Source of the DNA: DASQFI01 sp963780895
GTDB taxonomy: Bacteria > Acidobacteriota > Vicinamibacteria > Vicinamibacterales > SCN-69-37
DNA length: 64,000 nt
Assembly: GCA_963780895.1 (NCBI GenBank)
Contig: CAWAEG010000001.1
Span: 992,001-1,056,000 of the forward strand
Reading direction: 5' to 3'
In this document: positions 26,387 through 35,054 of the stretch, piece by piece
Layout of the letters: each line of letters opens with the position of its first letter
Position numbering within the stretch: position 1 is the first letter of the stretch
Notes under the pieces: generated by a model
The model's database searches: none
The model's input: only the letters and a program-made list of their open reading frames with translations
Told to the model about the DNA's origin: nothing
Position numbers and translations under genes: made by a program

Positions 26387-29191
26387 CAGCGCCGCGACCG
26401 GGTCAGTGCGCGCCGCGCGAAGGGCAGGTATGCCGCATGCGAAGAGCGCTGAGACGAGCAGCGTGATGACGACAGCCGCCATGGTCTGGAGATCCGTTGG
26501 CGAGGTTTCGTAGAGAACGTGAGCCAGTACTCGGGCTCCAGCCAGTGCCCCCAGTAGTCCAATGGTGAGTCCGATAACGGGGGCTGTCATGCCCTGTCTA
26601 ATCACGAGGGCGATGAGGTTCGCGGGTCGGGCGCCGAGCGCGATCCTGACACCTATCTCCTGCGTTCGTTGCGCGACGACGTATCTCACTGTTCCGTAGA
26701 TCCCGATCGCTGCCAGAAACAACGAAAGGCCCGCGAACAGTGTCAGCAGCCTGGCTTGCAGCCGCCGCGTCGCATCGAGCTCCGCCAGCTTGTCGTCCAG
26801 TGTGGTCGTGCTCATGACGATGCCGTTGGGATCGACGGACCGGATGGCGTCGCGGATCGCGGAAGCAACGGCTGATGGATCCCCGGCCGTTCGCACCGCC
26901 AGCTCGGATGTCTGGCCGACGTACGGCGTGTAGTATTCGGCGCCCGGGGGCCGGTCGAGACCGTCACGGCGCATATTGCCGACGACACCGAGGACTTCGT
27001 ACCAGAAGACACGGCCGGGCGGTCCGATGCCGAACCGCTGGCCGATTGGGTCCCCTCCGGGAAAGAGCTTCTCGGCGAACAATCCGTTCACGATTGCCGG
27101 GGAGGCGGCGTTTGTGCGCGCGAGCACGGTCAAGTCGGTCCGGTTGAGGCGTAGCGCCATCTGCGCGTCAGCGTCGGTAAAGAACCGGCCACGGAGCAGG
27201 GGCACGCCGACCGTCCTGAAGAACCCGGAGTCGACCGAGGACCGCCAAACGTCTCCCACCGCCTGAGTCACGCGATTCGGACCGATGACGGGCTCGGTGA
27301 CCACGGCGCGCGAGAAGAAATCCGTAATGAGGCCCGCGCTTTCGACGCCAGGTTCGCTGAACAGCCTCGCGCGAACCTGCTCGTAGAAGATTCGCCGCCG
27401 CTCGACGTTGTCCGGCGCCGGCGCAGGCGAGTCCTGCGTCGTTGGCGCGAGCGAGACACGCATCAACAGAACGTGCCGGGTCGAAAACCCGGGATCAACC
27501 CGGTCGAGTTTGGCCAGCGTCCGAATCAGGAGACCGGCGCCGACGAGCAGCAGCACGGCCAGCGCGCACTCGACAGCAACCAGAAATTGCCGGGTCCGGC
27601 TCAGCGACCGGCTGCCGGCGAGGTTCCGGCCACCCTGCTGAAGGGCCTCGCGCGGAGAGCTGATCGCAAGTCGCCGGGAAGGCGCGAGGCCGAACAGGAT
27701 GACCGCCACCATCGACACGCCGGTGGCAAACAGCACGATGCGCCGATCGATTCTCAGTTCGTCCAGCCGGGGAATACCGGGTTGCGCCGAGCGAACCGGG
27801 ACGCGAACCGAGTCGGTCAACACGTAGGACGTCGAGGCAGACGGATACACGCCGACCGGGGCATACAAAGAGACCGCACGGATCCCTGCGTTCGCCAGGA
27901 AGAGCCCGAGCGCGGCGGCAGCCACCGCCAGCGCGATCGATTCCGTTAGTGACTGTCGCATCAGTCGAAACGGGCCCGCACCGAGCGCGCTGCGAATGGC
28001 GAACTCCCGGGCCCGGCCCGCGCCGCGCGCCAGCAGAAGGCTCGCGACGTTGACGCAGGTGATGAGCAGGACGACGGCGACGGCGCCGAGGAGCAGCCAC
28101 AGGGCGCGTCGGAGGCCGGTACCAGTCAGTTGGTCGAGCAACGGCACGACGCTGACGCCAAATCCGGCGAAGGCCGCGACCTGTTGCGCATCGGCGGCGT
28201 GAACCCCCGCCAGAGCTCTGCCGACCTCCGTCATCTCGGCCTGGGCCTCGGCGATCGTGGCGTTCGGTTGCAGCCGGCCGATGACGCTCCAGTCGTTCAC
28301 GGTGAATCGGTATCGAGGCTCCGTCATCCACCTCGCCGAGGCTCCGCCGACGTATGCCGAGAGCGTCGGCCGCCAGAGCTGGACATCTTTGTTCGGAAAG
28401 TAGAACGTCGCGGGCATCACGCCCAGGATCCGGCATCGCTGTTCGCCGACGCGGCCCGCGCGGACATGGATCGTCGAACCAATCACATCTGCCGAACCAC
28501 CGAACTGCCGCTGCCAGAGACCGTGACTGATGAGGACGACCGGTTCGGCTTTCGCTTCCTCCTGGGTCGAGAACGTCCGGCCGGCAGCTGGAGTGACGCC
28601 CAGGAGCGGGAACAGGTTGGCCGACACGATCTGCGCCAGGATCCGCTCGGCGCCGTTCGGTCCCGACACGATGACGGGTTCGCCCTGAAAAATCGCCAGG
28701 TCCGAGAACTGCCGGGTGTGCGACTTCCAGTCAGCAAACGTCAGGTACGACGTCGGCACTTCACGCACACCGCGCTTCACGTCGTCGGTCCACAGCAGCG
28801 CCAGCCGGTCTGGAGCGTGGTAGGGCAGCGGCCGGAGCAGCACCGCTTCGATCACGCTGAACATCGCGGTGGTCATGCCAATTCCGAGCGCAAGCGTTAG
28901 GAGGGCGACCGCCGTAAATCCAGGTGCACGACGCAGGCCGCGGATGGCGAGCCGCGCATCCTGCGCGGTCGATTCGATCCAGTGCCACACCCAGACCGAT
29001 CGGGCGTCTTCACGCGCGAGTGCGATATTCCCGAGCGCTCGGCGGCTCGCGCGCGCGGCCTCTTCAGCCGGAAGGCCCTGCGATTCGAGCCGTTCCTGAA
29101 TCATCGCGCGATGAGACTCGATCTCCTCGGCGAGGCCGGCGTCTCCGCGCCAGCGGCGTGCCCACACGCTGAGTCGGCGGAGAAGTCGCAT
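26381..29191 (-). CDS. ADOP-family ABC permease (MacB/FtsX-like)
   Basis: A 936-aa 'acidobacterial duplicated orphan permease'. The cytoplasmic N-terminal ADOP segment (EEIESHRAMIQERLESQGL) is followed by TM1 (FTAVALLTLALGIGMTTAMFS), a large periplasmic MacB-type domain (SVIEAVLLRPLPYHAPDRL and on), an FtsX TM triplet, a second periplasmic domain and a final FtsX triplet ending AARTDPVAALR. No ATPase is encoded nearby, hence 'orphan'; the transported substrate is unknown. Minus-strand operon order is PadR (32434), ADOP (31987), this gene, with palindromes between. ATG 29191 has no Shine-Dalgarno. Its 5' end is almost identical in DNA to that of the neighbouring ADOP gene. Confidence 0.9.
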   Translation of the reverse strand: MRLLRRLSVWARRWRGDAGLAEEIESHRAMIQERLESQGLPAEEAARASRRALGNIALAREDARSVWVWHWIESTAQDARLAIRGLRRAPGFTAVALLTLALGIGMTTAMFSVIEAVLLRPLPYHAPDRLALLWTDDVKRGVREVPTSYLTFADWKSHTRQFSDLAIFQGEPVIVSGPNGAERILAQIVSANLFPLLGVTPAAGRTFSTQEEAKAEPVVLISHGLWQRQFGGSADVIGSTIHVRAGRVGEQRCRILGVMPATFYFPNKDVQLWRPTLSAYVGGASARWMTEPRYRFTVNDWSVIGRLQPNATIAEAQAEMTEVGRALAGVHAADAQQVAAFAGFGVSVVPLLDQLTGTGLRRALWLLLGAVAVVLLITCVNVASLLLARGAGRAREFAIRSALGAGPFRLMRQSLTESIALAVAAAALGLFLANAGIRAVSLYAPVGVYPSASTSYVLTDSVRVPVRSAQPGIPRLDELRIDRRIVLFATGVSMVAVILFGLAPSRRLAISSPREALQQGGRNLAGSRSLSRTRQFLVAVECALAVLLLVGAGLLIRTLAKLDRVDPGFSTRHVLLMRVSLAPTTQDSPAPAPDNVERRRIFYEQVRARLFSEPGVESAGLITDFFSRAVVTEPVIGPNRVTQAVGDVWRSSVDSGFFRTVGVPLLRGRFFTDADAQMALRLNRTDLTVLARTNAASPAIVNGLFAEKLFPGGDPIGQRFGIGPPGRVFWYEVLGVVGNMRRDGLDRPPGAEYYTPYVGQTSELAVRTAGDPSAVASAIRDAIRSVDPNGIVMSTTTLDDKLAELDATRRLQARLLTLFAGLSLFLAAIGIYGTVRYVVAQRTQEIGVRIALGARPANLIALVIRQGMTAPVIGLTIGLLGALAGARVLAHVLYETSPTDLQTMAAVVITLLVSALFACGIPALRAARTDPVAALR

Positions 29192-29198
29192 GTCATCG

Positions 29199-29302
29199 GG
29201 GGACGGGACTTTTTTCCACAGGTTTCCACAGTGAGGGGACAGACCTCGACGGCGAGGTCTGTCCCCTGTCTGTGGAAATCTGTGGAAAAAAGTCCCGTCC
29301 CC
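29199..29302. repeat. about 104-bp nested palindrome (copy B) between the two ADOP genes
   Basis: Outer arms GGGGACGGGACTTTTTTCC and complement with TGTGGAAA motifs, and inner arms AGGGGACAGACCTCG and complement. A few mismatches lie around the joints. It starts 7 nt before the downstream ADOP start codon and ends on the base before the upstream ADOP stop codon (minus strand order). Confidence 0.9.
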
Positions 29303-31987
29303 TCACCTCAGCGCCTCGACCGGATCGACCCGCGCAGCCCGGCGAGCCGGGAGATAACAGGCCGGAATGGCCGTCGCGGTGACGAGGATCGCCACGCCCG
29401 CGAACGTGAGCGGATCGGTCGCGCTCACTTCGAACAGGAAACTCTGCAGCAGACCGACCAGCAGGTACGCCCCAAGAAGTCCGATCGCGAGGCCTGCCAT
29501 CGGAAGCTGGAGGCCCTGCCGGATCATGAGCGTCACCAGATCGATGCCGCGTGCGCCGAGGGCGACGCGGATGCCCATTTCACGAATCCGCTGGGCGGCC
29601 GCGAACTGCATGACGGCGTAGACGCCAATGCCGGCCAGCGAGAGCGCAATTCCGGCAAAGAGCGCGAGCAGCCACGCCTGGAACTTTCGCTCCGCGCTCC
29701 ACTCACCCATGAACGTCTCGAGCGTCGTCAGGCGAACGACGATCGCGGTCGGAAGCGCGGATCGAATCTCGTGTTGGACGGCGCCGGCGACGGCCGCAGG
29801 GTTGCCTTCGACACGCACCGCGAGGTCCATCGCCGGCTCGGTGCTGGGGATGAAGAACTCCGGCAGCGGATGTCGTTCGAGCCCCTGACGCCGCATGTCG
29901 CCGACGACGCCAACGATCGTCTGCCAGTTCATCTTGGTGCCCGCGCGCCCCTGGCTGAAGCGCTTGCCGATCGGATTCTCGTTCGGGAAGAAGCGTCGTA
30001 CGAACGTCTCGTTCACGATGGCGATCGGTGCATTCTGCTCCGTCGCCGAGAAAAAGCGCCCCTGTTTGAGCGGAACGCCCATCGCTTGAAAGAAACCTGG
30101 CGTGACCTCTTCCATGTTGACGCCGACCTGCTCGACCGCTTCGTCCGTGGACGGCTGCCCTTCGATCGTGATCGGCGTGCGCGGATTGCTGGCGACGACG
30201 AGGTTCTGCACGAAGCCCGCGGCCGAGACGGACGGGAGCGCAGCGAGGCGTTGCTCGATCTGCTGGAACGTCGACCATTCACGCTCGCGCCACGAGGACG
30301 ACACGGGGATGGGCAGATCGAGCCGCACGAGCAGGACGTTGTCGCGCTTGAATCCCGGATCGACCGCCTGCAGGCGCACGAAGCTCCGGATGAGAAGACC
30401 GGCGCCGGCGAGAAGCACGACCGCCAGCGCGCACTGGCCGATGACCAGCAGTCCGTGCGTCTGCCGCAGCCACAGCGGACTCGAGACCGCGCCGCTGCTC
30501 TCTTTCAAGGGCTCGTTGTCGTTGTGCTTCGACACTTTCCAGGCTGGCGCCAGACCAAACAGCAGACTCGACACGATCGACAACGCCGTGGTGAAGACCA
30601 GCACGGCGCCGTCAACCGAGATCTCGGTCAACCTCGGGATCCCCGGCACGGTCGACGCGGCGAGTCCGCGGATGCCGGCGGTCGCCACGGCCGTGCCGAC
30701 CAGACCGGCGAGCAGAGCGAGCATCACGCTTTCGACGCACAACTGCCGCACGATGCGCGCCCTGCCGGAGCCGAGCGCCGCACGAATGGCGAACTCGCGC
30801 GCCCGCGCCGTTCCCCGCGCAAGGAGGAGGTTCGCGACGTTCGCGCACGCGATGAGCAGCACGAATCCCACGGCTCCGAGCAGGACCCACAAGGCGAGCC
30901 GGAGATCGCGCCCGGTCATCTGCTCGGGCAGCGGAACGACGTCTACGCCGAACCCGGGAAAGCCCGCGGCGCCGGCAGGAACCGGATACGCCTCGGTCAG
31001 CCGGCGGCCGATCGTCGACAGCTCAGTGCGTGCTTCGGCCATGCTCGCGTGTGGCGCGAGTCGAGCGACCACGCGCCAGCGATCGACGAATCGATCCTGC
31101 CACTGCCGTTGATAGAGCTTTGGTTTGCCGTCGATGCCGAGCAGCGTCGCGGGCCGCCAGAACTGAACGTTTTTCGACGGGAAATAGAAGTGTTCGGGCA
31201 TCACGCCGATGATGCGCGGGCGCTGGATCATCTCGACCGCACCCTCCGGCGTCTCGCCGTCGATATCGAGCGTCTTGTCCAGAATGTTCGGGTCGCCTCC
31301 GAACTGACGCAGCCAGAGCGCGTAGCTCAACACGACGACTCGCTCACGGCGCTCTTCGTCCTCGACGGTGAAGGTGCGGCCAAGGATTGGCTGCACGCCG
31401 AGAACGGGGAACAGGTTCGCCGAGACGAACGCCGTCGAGACGCGTTCCGGTTCGCGGCCGCTCATCACTCGCGCCGCCGCGGTCGCCCAGATGGCCATGT
31501 CGGCGAACCGCCGGCTTTGCGTACGCCAGTCGGTGTAAGTCGGAAACGACGTCCCCGCTTCGCGGACCTCGAGCTTCGGATCGGCAATCCAGATCGCGGC
31601 GAGCCGATCCGGTTCGATGTACGGCAGCGGCCGCAGCAGCACCGCGTTCACGACGCTGAACATTGCCGTGTTGGCGCCGATGCCGAGCGTCAGGGTCGTG
31701 ACCGCAACGGCGGTGAAGGACGGATACCGCCGGAGCATCCGCCCTCCGTACCGGATGTCCTGCCAGAGTCGCTCGACGATGCCCCAGTACCAGACGTGGC
31801 GCGCGTCCTCGCGGGCGAGCGTGATGTTGCCGAGATTCCGGCGGCTCTCCGTTTCCGCGGCTTCCGGCGTCAGGCCGCGCCGTTGGAGAGCTTGCTGCAG
31901 GAGCGTGCGATGCGTCTCGATCTCCTCGGCAAGGTCGGCATCGCCGCGCCGGCGTGCCCACAAGTTGAGTCGGCGGAGAAGTCGCAT
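29303..31987 (-). CDS. ADOP-family ABC permease (MacB/FtsX-like)
   Basis: An 894-aa paralogue of the permease at 26381. It has an N-terminal ADOP segment (EEIETHRTLLQQALQRRGL), a first transmembrane helix (FTAVAVTTLTLGIGANTAMFS), a periplasmic MacB-like domain, an FtsX triplet (LWVLLGAVGFVLLIACANVANLLL...), a second periplasmic domain and a last triplet ending RAARVDPVEALR. ATG 31987 (MRLLRRLNLWARR) is chosen by alignment with the sister gene. An in-frame ATG at 32017 falls inside palindrome copy C and would add ten residues of repeat sequence. It lies between PadR and the second ADOP gene; substrate unknown. Confidence 0.9.
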   Translation of the reverse strand: MRLLRRLNLWARRRGDADLAEEIETHRTLLQQALQRRGLTPEAAETESRRNLGNITLAREDARHVWYWGIVERLWQDIRYGGRMLRRYPSFTAVAVTTLTLGIGANTAMFSVVNAVLLRPLPYIEPDRLAAIWIADPKLEVREAGTSFPTYTDWRTQSRRFADMAIWATAAARVMSGREPERVSTAFVSANLFPVLGVQPILGRTFTVEDEERRERVVVLSYALWLRQFGGDPNILDKTLDIDGETPEGAVEMIQRPRIIGVMPEHFYFPSKNVQFWRPATLLGIDGKPKLYQRQWQDRFVDRWRVVARLAPHASMAEARTELSTIGRRLTEAYPVPAGAAGFPGFGVDVVPLPEQMTGRDLRLALWVLLGAVGFVLLIACANVANLLLARGTARAREFAIRAALGSGRARIVRQLCVESVMLALLAGLVGTAVATAGIRGLAASTVPGIPRLTEISVDGAVLVFTTALSIVSSLLFGLAPAWKVSKHNDNEPLKESSGAVSSPLWLRQTHGLLVIGQCALAVVLLAGAGLLIRSFVRLQAVDPGFKRDNVLLVRLDLPIPVSSSWREREWSTFQQIEQRLAALPSVSAAGFVQNLVVASNPRTPITIEGQPSTDEAVEQVGVNMEEVTPGFFQAMGVPLKQGRFFSATEQNAPIAIVNETFVRRFFPNENPIGKRFSQGRAGTKMNWQTIVGVVGDMRRQGLERHPLPEFFIPSTEPAMDLAVRVEGNPAAVAGAVQHEIRSALPTAIVVRLTTLETFMGEWSAERKFQAWLLALFAGIALSLAGIGVYAVMQFAAAQRIREMGIRVALGARGIDLVTLMIRQGLQLPMAGLAIGLLGAYLLVGLLQSFLFEVSATDPLTFAGVAILVTATAIPACYLPARRAARVDPVEALR

Positions 31988-31994
31988 GTCATCG

Positions 31995-32098
31995 GGGGAC
32001 GGGACTATTTTCCACACATTTCCACAGTAAGGGGACAGATCTCGGCACCGAGATCTGTCCCCTAGTTGTGGAAACCTGTGGAAAAAAGTCCCGTCCCC
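31995..32098. repeat. about 104-bp nested palindrome (copy C) between PadR and ADOP
   Basis: Same design as copies A and B, with some drift in the left arm (GACTATTTTCCACACATTTCC). The inner arms AGGGGACAGATCTCGG are matched by CCGAGATCTGTCCCCT. It ends on the base before the PadR stop codon (minus strand). Confidence 0.85.
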
Positions 32099-32434
32099 TC
32101 ACCCCTGAAGCACTCGCTGAATCGCCCCGATCAGCCGCTCGAACTCCTCGCGTTCCGATCCGAGCTTTTTCCGGCCCGCCGTTGTGAGGGTGTAGTACCG
32201 GGCGCGGCGGTTGTTTTCCGACGTCCCCCATTCGGCCCTGACCCATCCGTTCAGCAGCAGCCGCTGGAGCGCCGGGTACAGGGAACTTTCGCCGACCTGC
32301 AGCACATCCTGCGAGACCTGTTTCAGGCGTTCCGCGATGCCGTATCCGTGTTTGGCGCCGGTCACGAGGGTCTGCAGGATCAGCATGTCGAGCGTGCCCG
32401 GCAGGAGATCGGGCGGCTGGTTCGTAAGCCCCAT
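32099..32434 (-). CDS. PadR-family transcriptional regulator
   Basis: A 111-aa PadR-type winged-helix repressor. DLLPGTLDMLILQTLVTG is helix 1, HGYGIAERLKQVSQDVLQVGESSLYPALQRLLLNGWV is the HTH, and WGTSENNRRARYYTLTTAGRKKL is the wing. The long dimerisation helix ends RVLQG. This is the short form that normally accompanies ADOP permeases and probably represses its own operon (PadR-ADOP-ADOP). The ligand is unknown. A 21-bp palindrome at 32466-32486 upstream is a candidate operator. Confidence 0.92.
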   Translation of the reverse strand: MGLTNQPPDLLPGTLDMLILQTLVTGAKHGYGIAERLKQVSQDVLQVGESSLYPALQRLLLNGWVRAEWGTSENNRRARYYTLTTAGRKKLGSEREEFERLIGAIQRVLQG

Positions 32435-32465
32435 GTGATGCGTGCGGGTCGTCCCGCGCCTCCGT

Positions 32466-32486
32466 TCCCATCGTTAGACGATGGGA
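32466..32486. promoter_or_regulatory. palindrome TCCCATCGT-TAG-ACGATGGGA
   Basis: A perfect 9-bp inverted repeat with a 3-nt centre in the divergent space between PadR (start 32434, minus) and the metalloprotease-like gene (start 32576, plus). Position fits an operator for PadR; a short hairpin repeat is the alternative. Confidence 0.4.
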
Positions 32487-32575
32487 GTGGTGTTCCGGTT
32501 CCTCCCTGGTCGCGGTATCCTTTTCCGGCCCCAGCTCTGACCAGCCAACGACGATTGGTGCGACAGGAGGATTGA

Positions 32576-33391
32576 ATGGTCGCCATCTCTCGAGTCCGCT
32601 TGCTCTTTGGAGCCGTCTTGCTGCTTCTGGCCGTGGTGATGTTTCCGTCAGGGATGACGGCCCACCATTCCTGGGGTAAATACCACTGGTCCCGCACGAC
32701 GAACCCGCTCAGGCTCGAAGTCGGCGACAACCTGTCCCTCGGCTGGGGTGGTCATCTCGACGCCGCGGTGCGCGACTGGAACGCATCTTCCGTGCTGGAT
32801 CTCGCCGTTGTGAACGGCGGCAGCAATCCGGCGAGTTGTCCGCCGAGTGCCGGTCGTATTGAGGTCTGCAATGCGGAGTATGGGAGCAACGGATGGCTTG
32901 GCATCGCGCAGATTTGGGTGAGCGGCGGCTCGCACATCGCTGCGGCGACGACTCGAGTGAATGACACCTACTTCAACCAGGCGTTCTACAACACATCGTC
33001 GTGGCGGCAGATGGTCATGTGTCAGGAGATCGCCCACGACTTCGGCCTCGATCACCAGGATGAGAATTTCAATAATCCGAATCTTGGTACCTGCATGGAC
33101 TATACGAGCGATCCTGACGGACCGCCGAGCAACGTACACCCGAACGCTCATGACTTCGAGCAACTGCAGACGATCTACGCGCATCTCGATGGCGGCGGCG
33201 GAACTGGCGGCGGCGGTCGAGGCCGCGGACGCTTCGGCGGAGCGCCGATCGTGCCTCCGGGATTCGCACAGGCACCGGTCGAGACGCGCAGCCAGTGGGG
33301 CCGCATGATTCGAGGCAACGCGCGTGGGGCGCTGTTCGACCTCGACCTCGGCAACGGGAACCACATCTTCACGTTCGTTATCTGGGCGTAA
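32576..33391 (+). CDS. secreted matrixin-like protein with altered zinc motif
   Basis: A 271-aa exported protein resembling matrixin/astacin-type metalloproteases. Signal peptide about 1-29 (ending MTAHH). The zinc-site region reads MCQEIAHDFGLDHQDE near residue 143, so the HExxHxxGxxH pattern has Gln in place of the first His. The Met-turn-like GTCMDYT follows near 163. A Gly/Arg-rich stretch (about 203-222) precedes a C-terminal segment of unknown role. The altered ligand may mean a non-catalytic protein or a variant site; I recall similar CQE..H forms, but not their activity. Clear Shine-Dalgarno AGGAGG before ATG 32576. Confidence 0.7.
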   Translation: MVAISRVRLLFGAVLLLLAVVMFPSGMTAHHSWGKYHWSRTTNPLRLEVGDNLSLGWGGHLDAAVRDWNASSVLDLAVVNGGSNPASCPPSAGRIEVCNAEYGSNGWLGIAQIWVSGGSHIAAATTRVNDTYFNQAFYNTSSWRQMVMCQEIAHDFGLDHQDENFNNPNLGTCMDYTSDPDGPPSNVHPNAHDFEQLQTIYAHLDGGGGTGGGGRGRGRFGGAPIVPPGFAQAPVETRSQWGRMIRGNARGALFDLDLGNGNHIFTFVIWA

Positions 33392-33427
33392 CGACCAGCT
33401 CTGATTCCGGCCGCTCTACACGCGACA

Positions 33428-33450
33428 CCTGCCTGCTCATCGCAGGCAGG
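33428..33450 (+). terminator. hairpin CCTGCCTG/CAGGCAGG
   Basis: A perfect 8-bp stem (33428-33435 with 33443-33450) and 7-nt loop, 36 nt after the metalloprotease-like stop. No T tract follows. Confidence 0.35.
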
Positions 33451-33457
33451 GTGCCGC

Positions 33458-33481
33458 GGACCAGCTGAAGTATGCTGGTCC
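33458..33481 (+). promoter_or_regulatory. hairpin overlapping the -10-like TATGCT of the M28 gene
   Basis: GGACCAGC (33458-33465) pairs with GCTGGTCC (33474-33481), ending 3 nt before ATG 33485. TATGCT (33471-33476) inside it is a -10-like hexamer ending 8 nt before the ATG. There is no Shine-Dalgarno, so this is either a leaderless promoter with a palindromic operator or a start-blocking hairpin. Confidence 0.4.
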
Positions 33482-33484
33482 GAA

Positions 33485-34984
33485 ATGCGTCAACTCATCG
33501 GGGCCGGTCGCGCGTGTGCGATTGTGGCCATCGCTGCAGGCCTGCTCACGTCCGGTGCCTGTGCCGCGAAGACGGCTTCACCACCACCGTCCACGCCGGC
33601 GGCGCCGGCACCTTCGACCGCCACTCGGCCGCCATATCCGGTGGTCACGCCGGTCGCAGAGCGGCCATTTGCGCTCCTGGCACCGGCCGCGACGATCACC
33701 GAACAGTCGATCCGGGCTCACCTCGAGTTCCTCGCCAGCGACGCGCTGAACGGGCGCGGCAGCGGTACGCGGGACGAGCGGCTGGCGGCCACGTACATCG
33801 CGTCGCAGTTCCGCCTGTGGGGACTCGAGCCGATGCGCGATGGCGACGGCTACGTCCAGACCATCGAGATGAGCACGGGACAGGCGGCGTCGGTGCCGGT
33901 GCTCATGGTCGGCAATCTCGAGCTGACACACGGCCGCGAAATGCTCGTGGCGGCGCTGGCCAGTGCCAAGGCAACCGGGCGTCTCTGGAAATACACGCCC
34001 GGCGCCGTCGTTCCGGACCGAGCCGTCGTGCTGCTGCGGCCGGGCGAACGGCCGGTCCTCACGGGCGCGGTCTGTCTGCTCGCGCCCGAGACGCCCGAGC
34101 AGCGAGCCCAATGGAGCGCGCGCGGCGCCACCATGCCATCCATTGCCGCCCGGCCGACGAAGCTCATCGATCAACCCACGACGCGCACCACATTGATCTA
34201 TCTGGACACCGCGACGCACGCCGCGCTGACCGCGCTGCCCGACGGTACCGAGGCGTCACTCGTCGCGGACATCCGGATGACCACGACCGGGTCGACCTGG
34301 AATGCCGTCGGCCGGCTCACCGGAAGCGATCCAACCCTCGCCAAAGACGTCATCGTTCTCAGCGCGCACCTCGATCACGTCGGCGCGCGGCCGCCCGTTC
34401 CGGGCACCGACACGATCTACAACGGTGCGGACGATGACGCGTCGGGGACGGTGGCGGTGATGATGCTGGCCGAAGCGCTTGCGAAGGGACCGCGGCCGAA
34501 GCGCACGATCGTGTTCGCGCTCTTCGGGAGCGAGGAGAGCGGAGGGTTCGGCGCCAGCTACTTCGTCGATCTGCCCGTCGTGCCGTTGAATCAGATCGTC
34601 GCGGATTTGCAGTTCGAGATGCTCGCGCGTCCGGATCCGATGGTGCCGCCGCACACGTTGTGGCTGACCGGGTATCCGCTCTCGAACCTCGGCGCGGAGC
34701 TCGCCAGGCAAGGCGCGCGTCTCGTGGCCGATCCACACCTGAGCGAGAACTTCTTCATGCGGTCGGACAACATCCGCTTCGCGCGACGCGGAGTCGTGGC
34801 GCATACCGTTTCGAGCTACGGTCTGCACAAGGACTATCACCAGCCATCGGACGAGATCAGGCTCGTGGATTTCGCGCACATGACCGAAGCCATCCAGTCG
34901 CTGCTCGAGCCCGTACGATGGCTGGCCAATTCGACGTTCAAACCGGCGTGGGCGCCGAACGGGTGCCCTGCGCCGTGCCGGTAG
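33485..34984 (+). CDS. M28 family metallopeptidase, exported
   Basis: A 499-aa zinc aminopeptidase-like protein. The N-terminal signal ends near LLTSGACAAKT, a possible but weak lipobox, followed by a Pro/Ala/Thr-rich linker. A PA-like insert spans about 130-270. The M28 core has SAHLDHVG (His ligand), NGADDDASGT (bridging Asp), GSEESGGFG (catalytic Glu and ligand), FEMLARPDP (Asp ligand) and GLHKDYHQPSDE (final His). All five ligands appear present, so activity is expected outside the cytoplasm. Preceded by a hairpin rather than a ribosome binding site. Not part of an obvious operon. Confidence 0.9.
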   Translation: MRQLIGAGRACAIVAIAAGLLTSGACAAKTASPPPSTPAAPAPSTATRPPYPVVTPVAERPFALLAPAATITEQSIRAHLEFLASDALNGRGSGTRDERLAATYIASQFRLWGLEPMRDGDGYVQTIEMSTGQAASVPVLMVGNLELTHGREMLVAALASAKATGRLWKYTPGAVVPDRAVVLLRPGERPVLTGAVCLLAPETPEQRAQWSARGATMPSIAARPTKLIDQPTTRTTLIYLDTATHAALTALPDGTEASLVADIRMTTTGSTWNAVGRLTGSDPTLAKDVIVLSAHLDHVGARPPVPGTDTIYNGADDDASGTVAVMMLAEALAKGPRPKRTIVFALFGSEESGGFGASYFVDLPVVPLNQIVADLQFEMLARPDPMVPPHTLWLTGYPLSNLGAELARQGARLVADPHLSENFFMRSDNIRFARRGVVAHTVSSYGLHKDYHQPSDEIRLVDFAHMTEAIQSLLEPVRWLANSTFKPAWAPNGCPAPCR

Positions 34985-35054
34985 AGGAAGACGGGCGAAG
35001 GCCAAAGGCCGACTCAGGCGCAAGGCTGAGGCCCGAAGTTCTGGAGGAGAGCAC

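Noticed and set aside
28982..32065. 1027-codon plus-strand open frame opposite the ADOP genes
   Set aside because: It is the antisense of two well-supported permeases and of palindromes B and C; rich in Arg, His and Glu, without recognisable domains.
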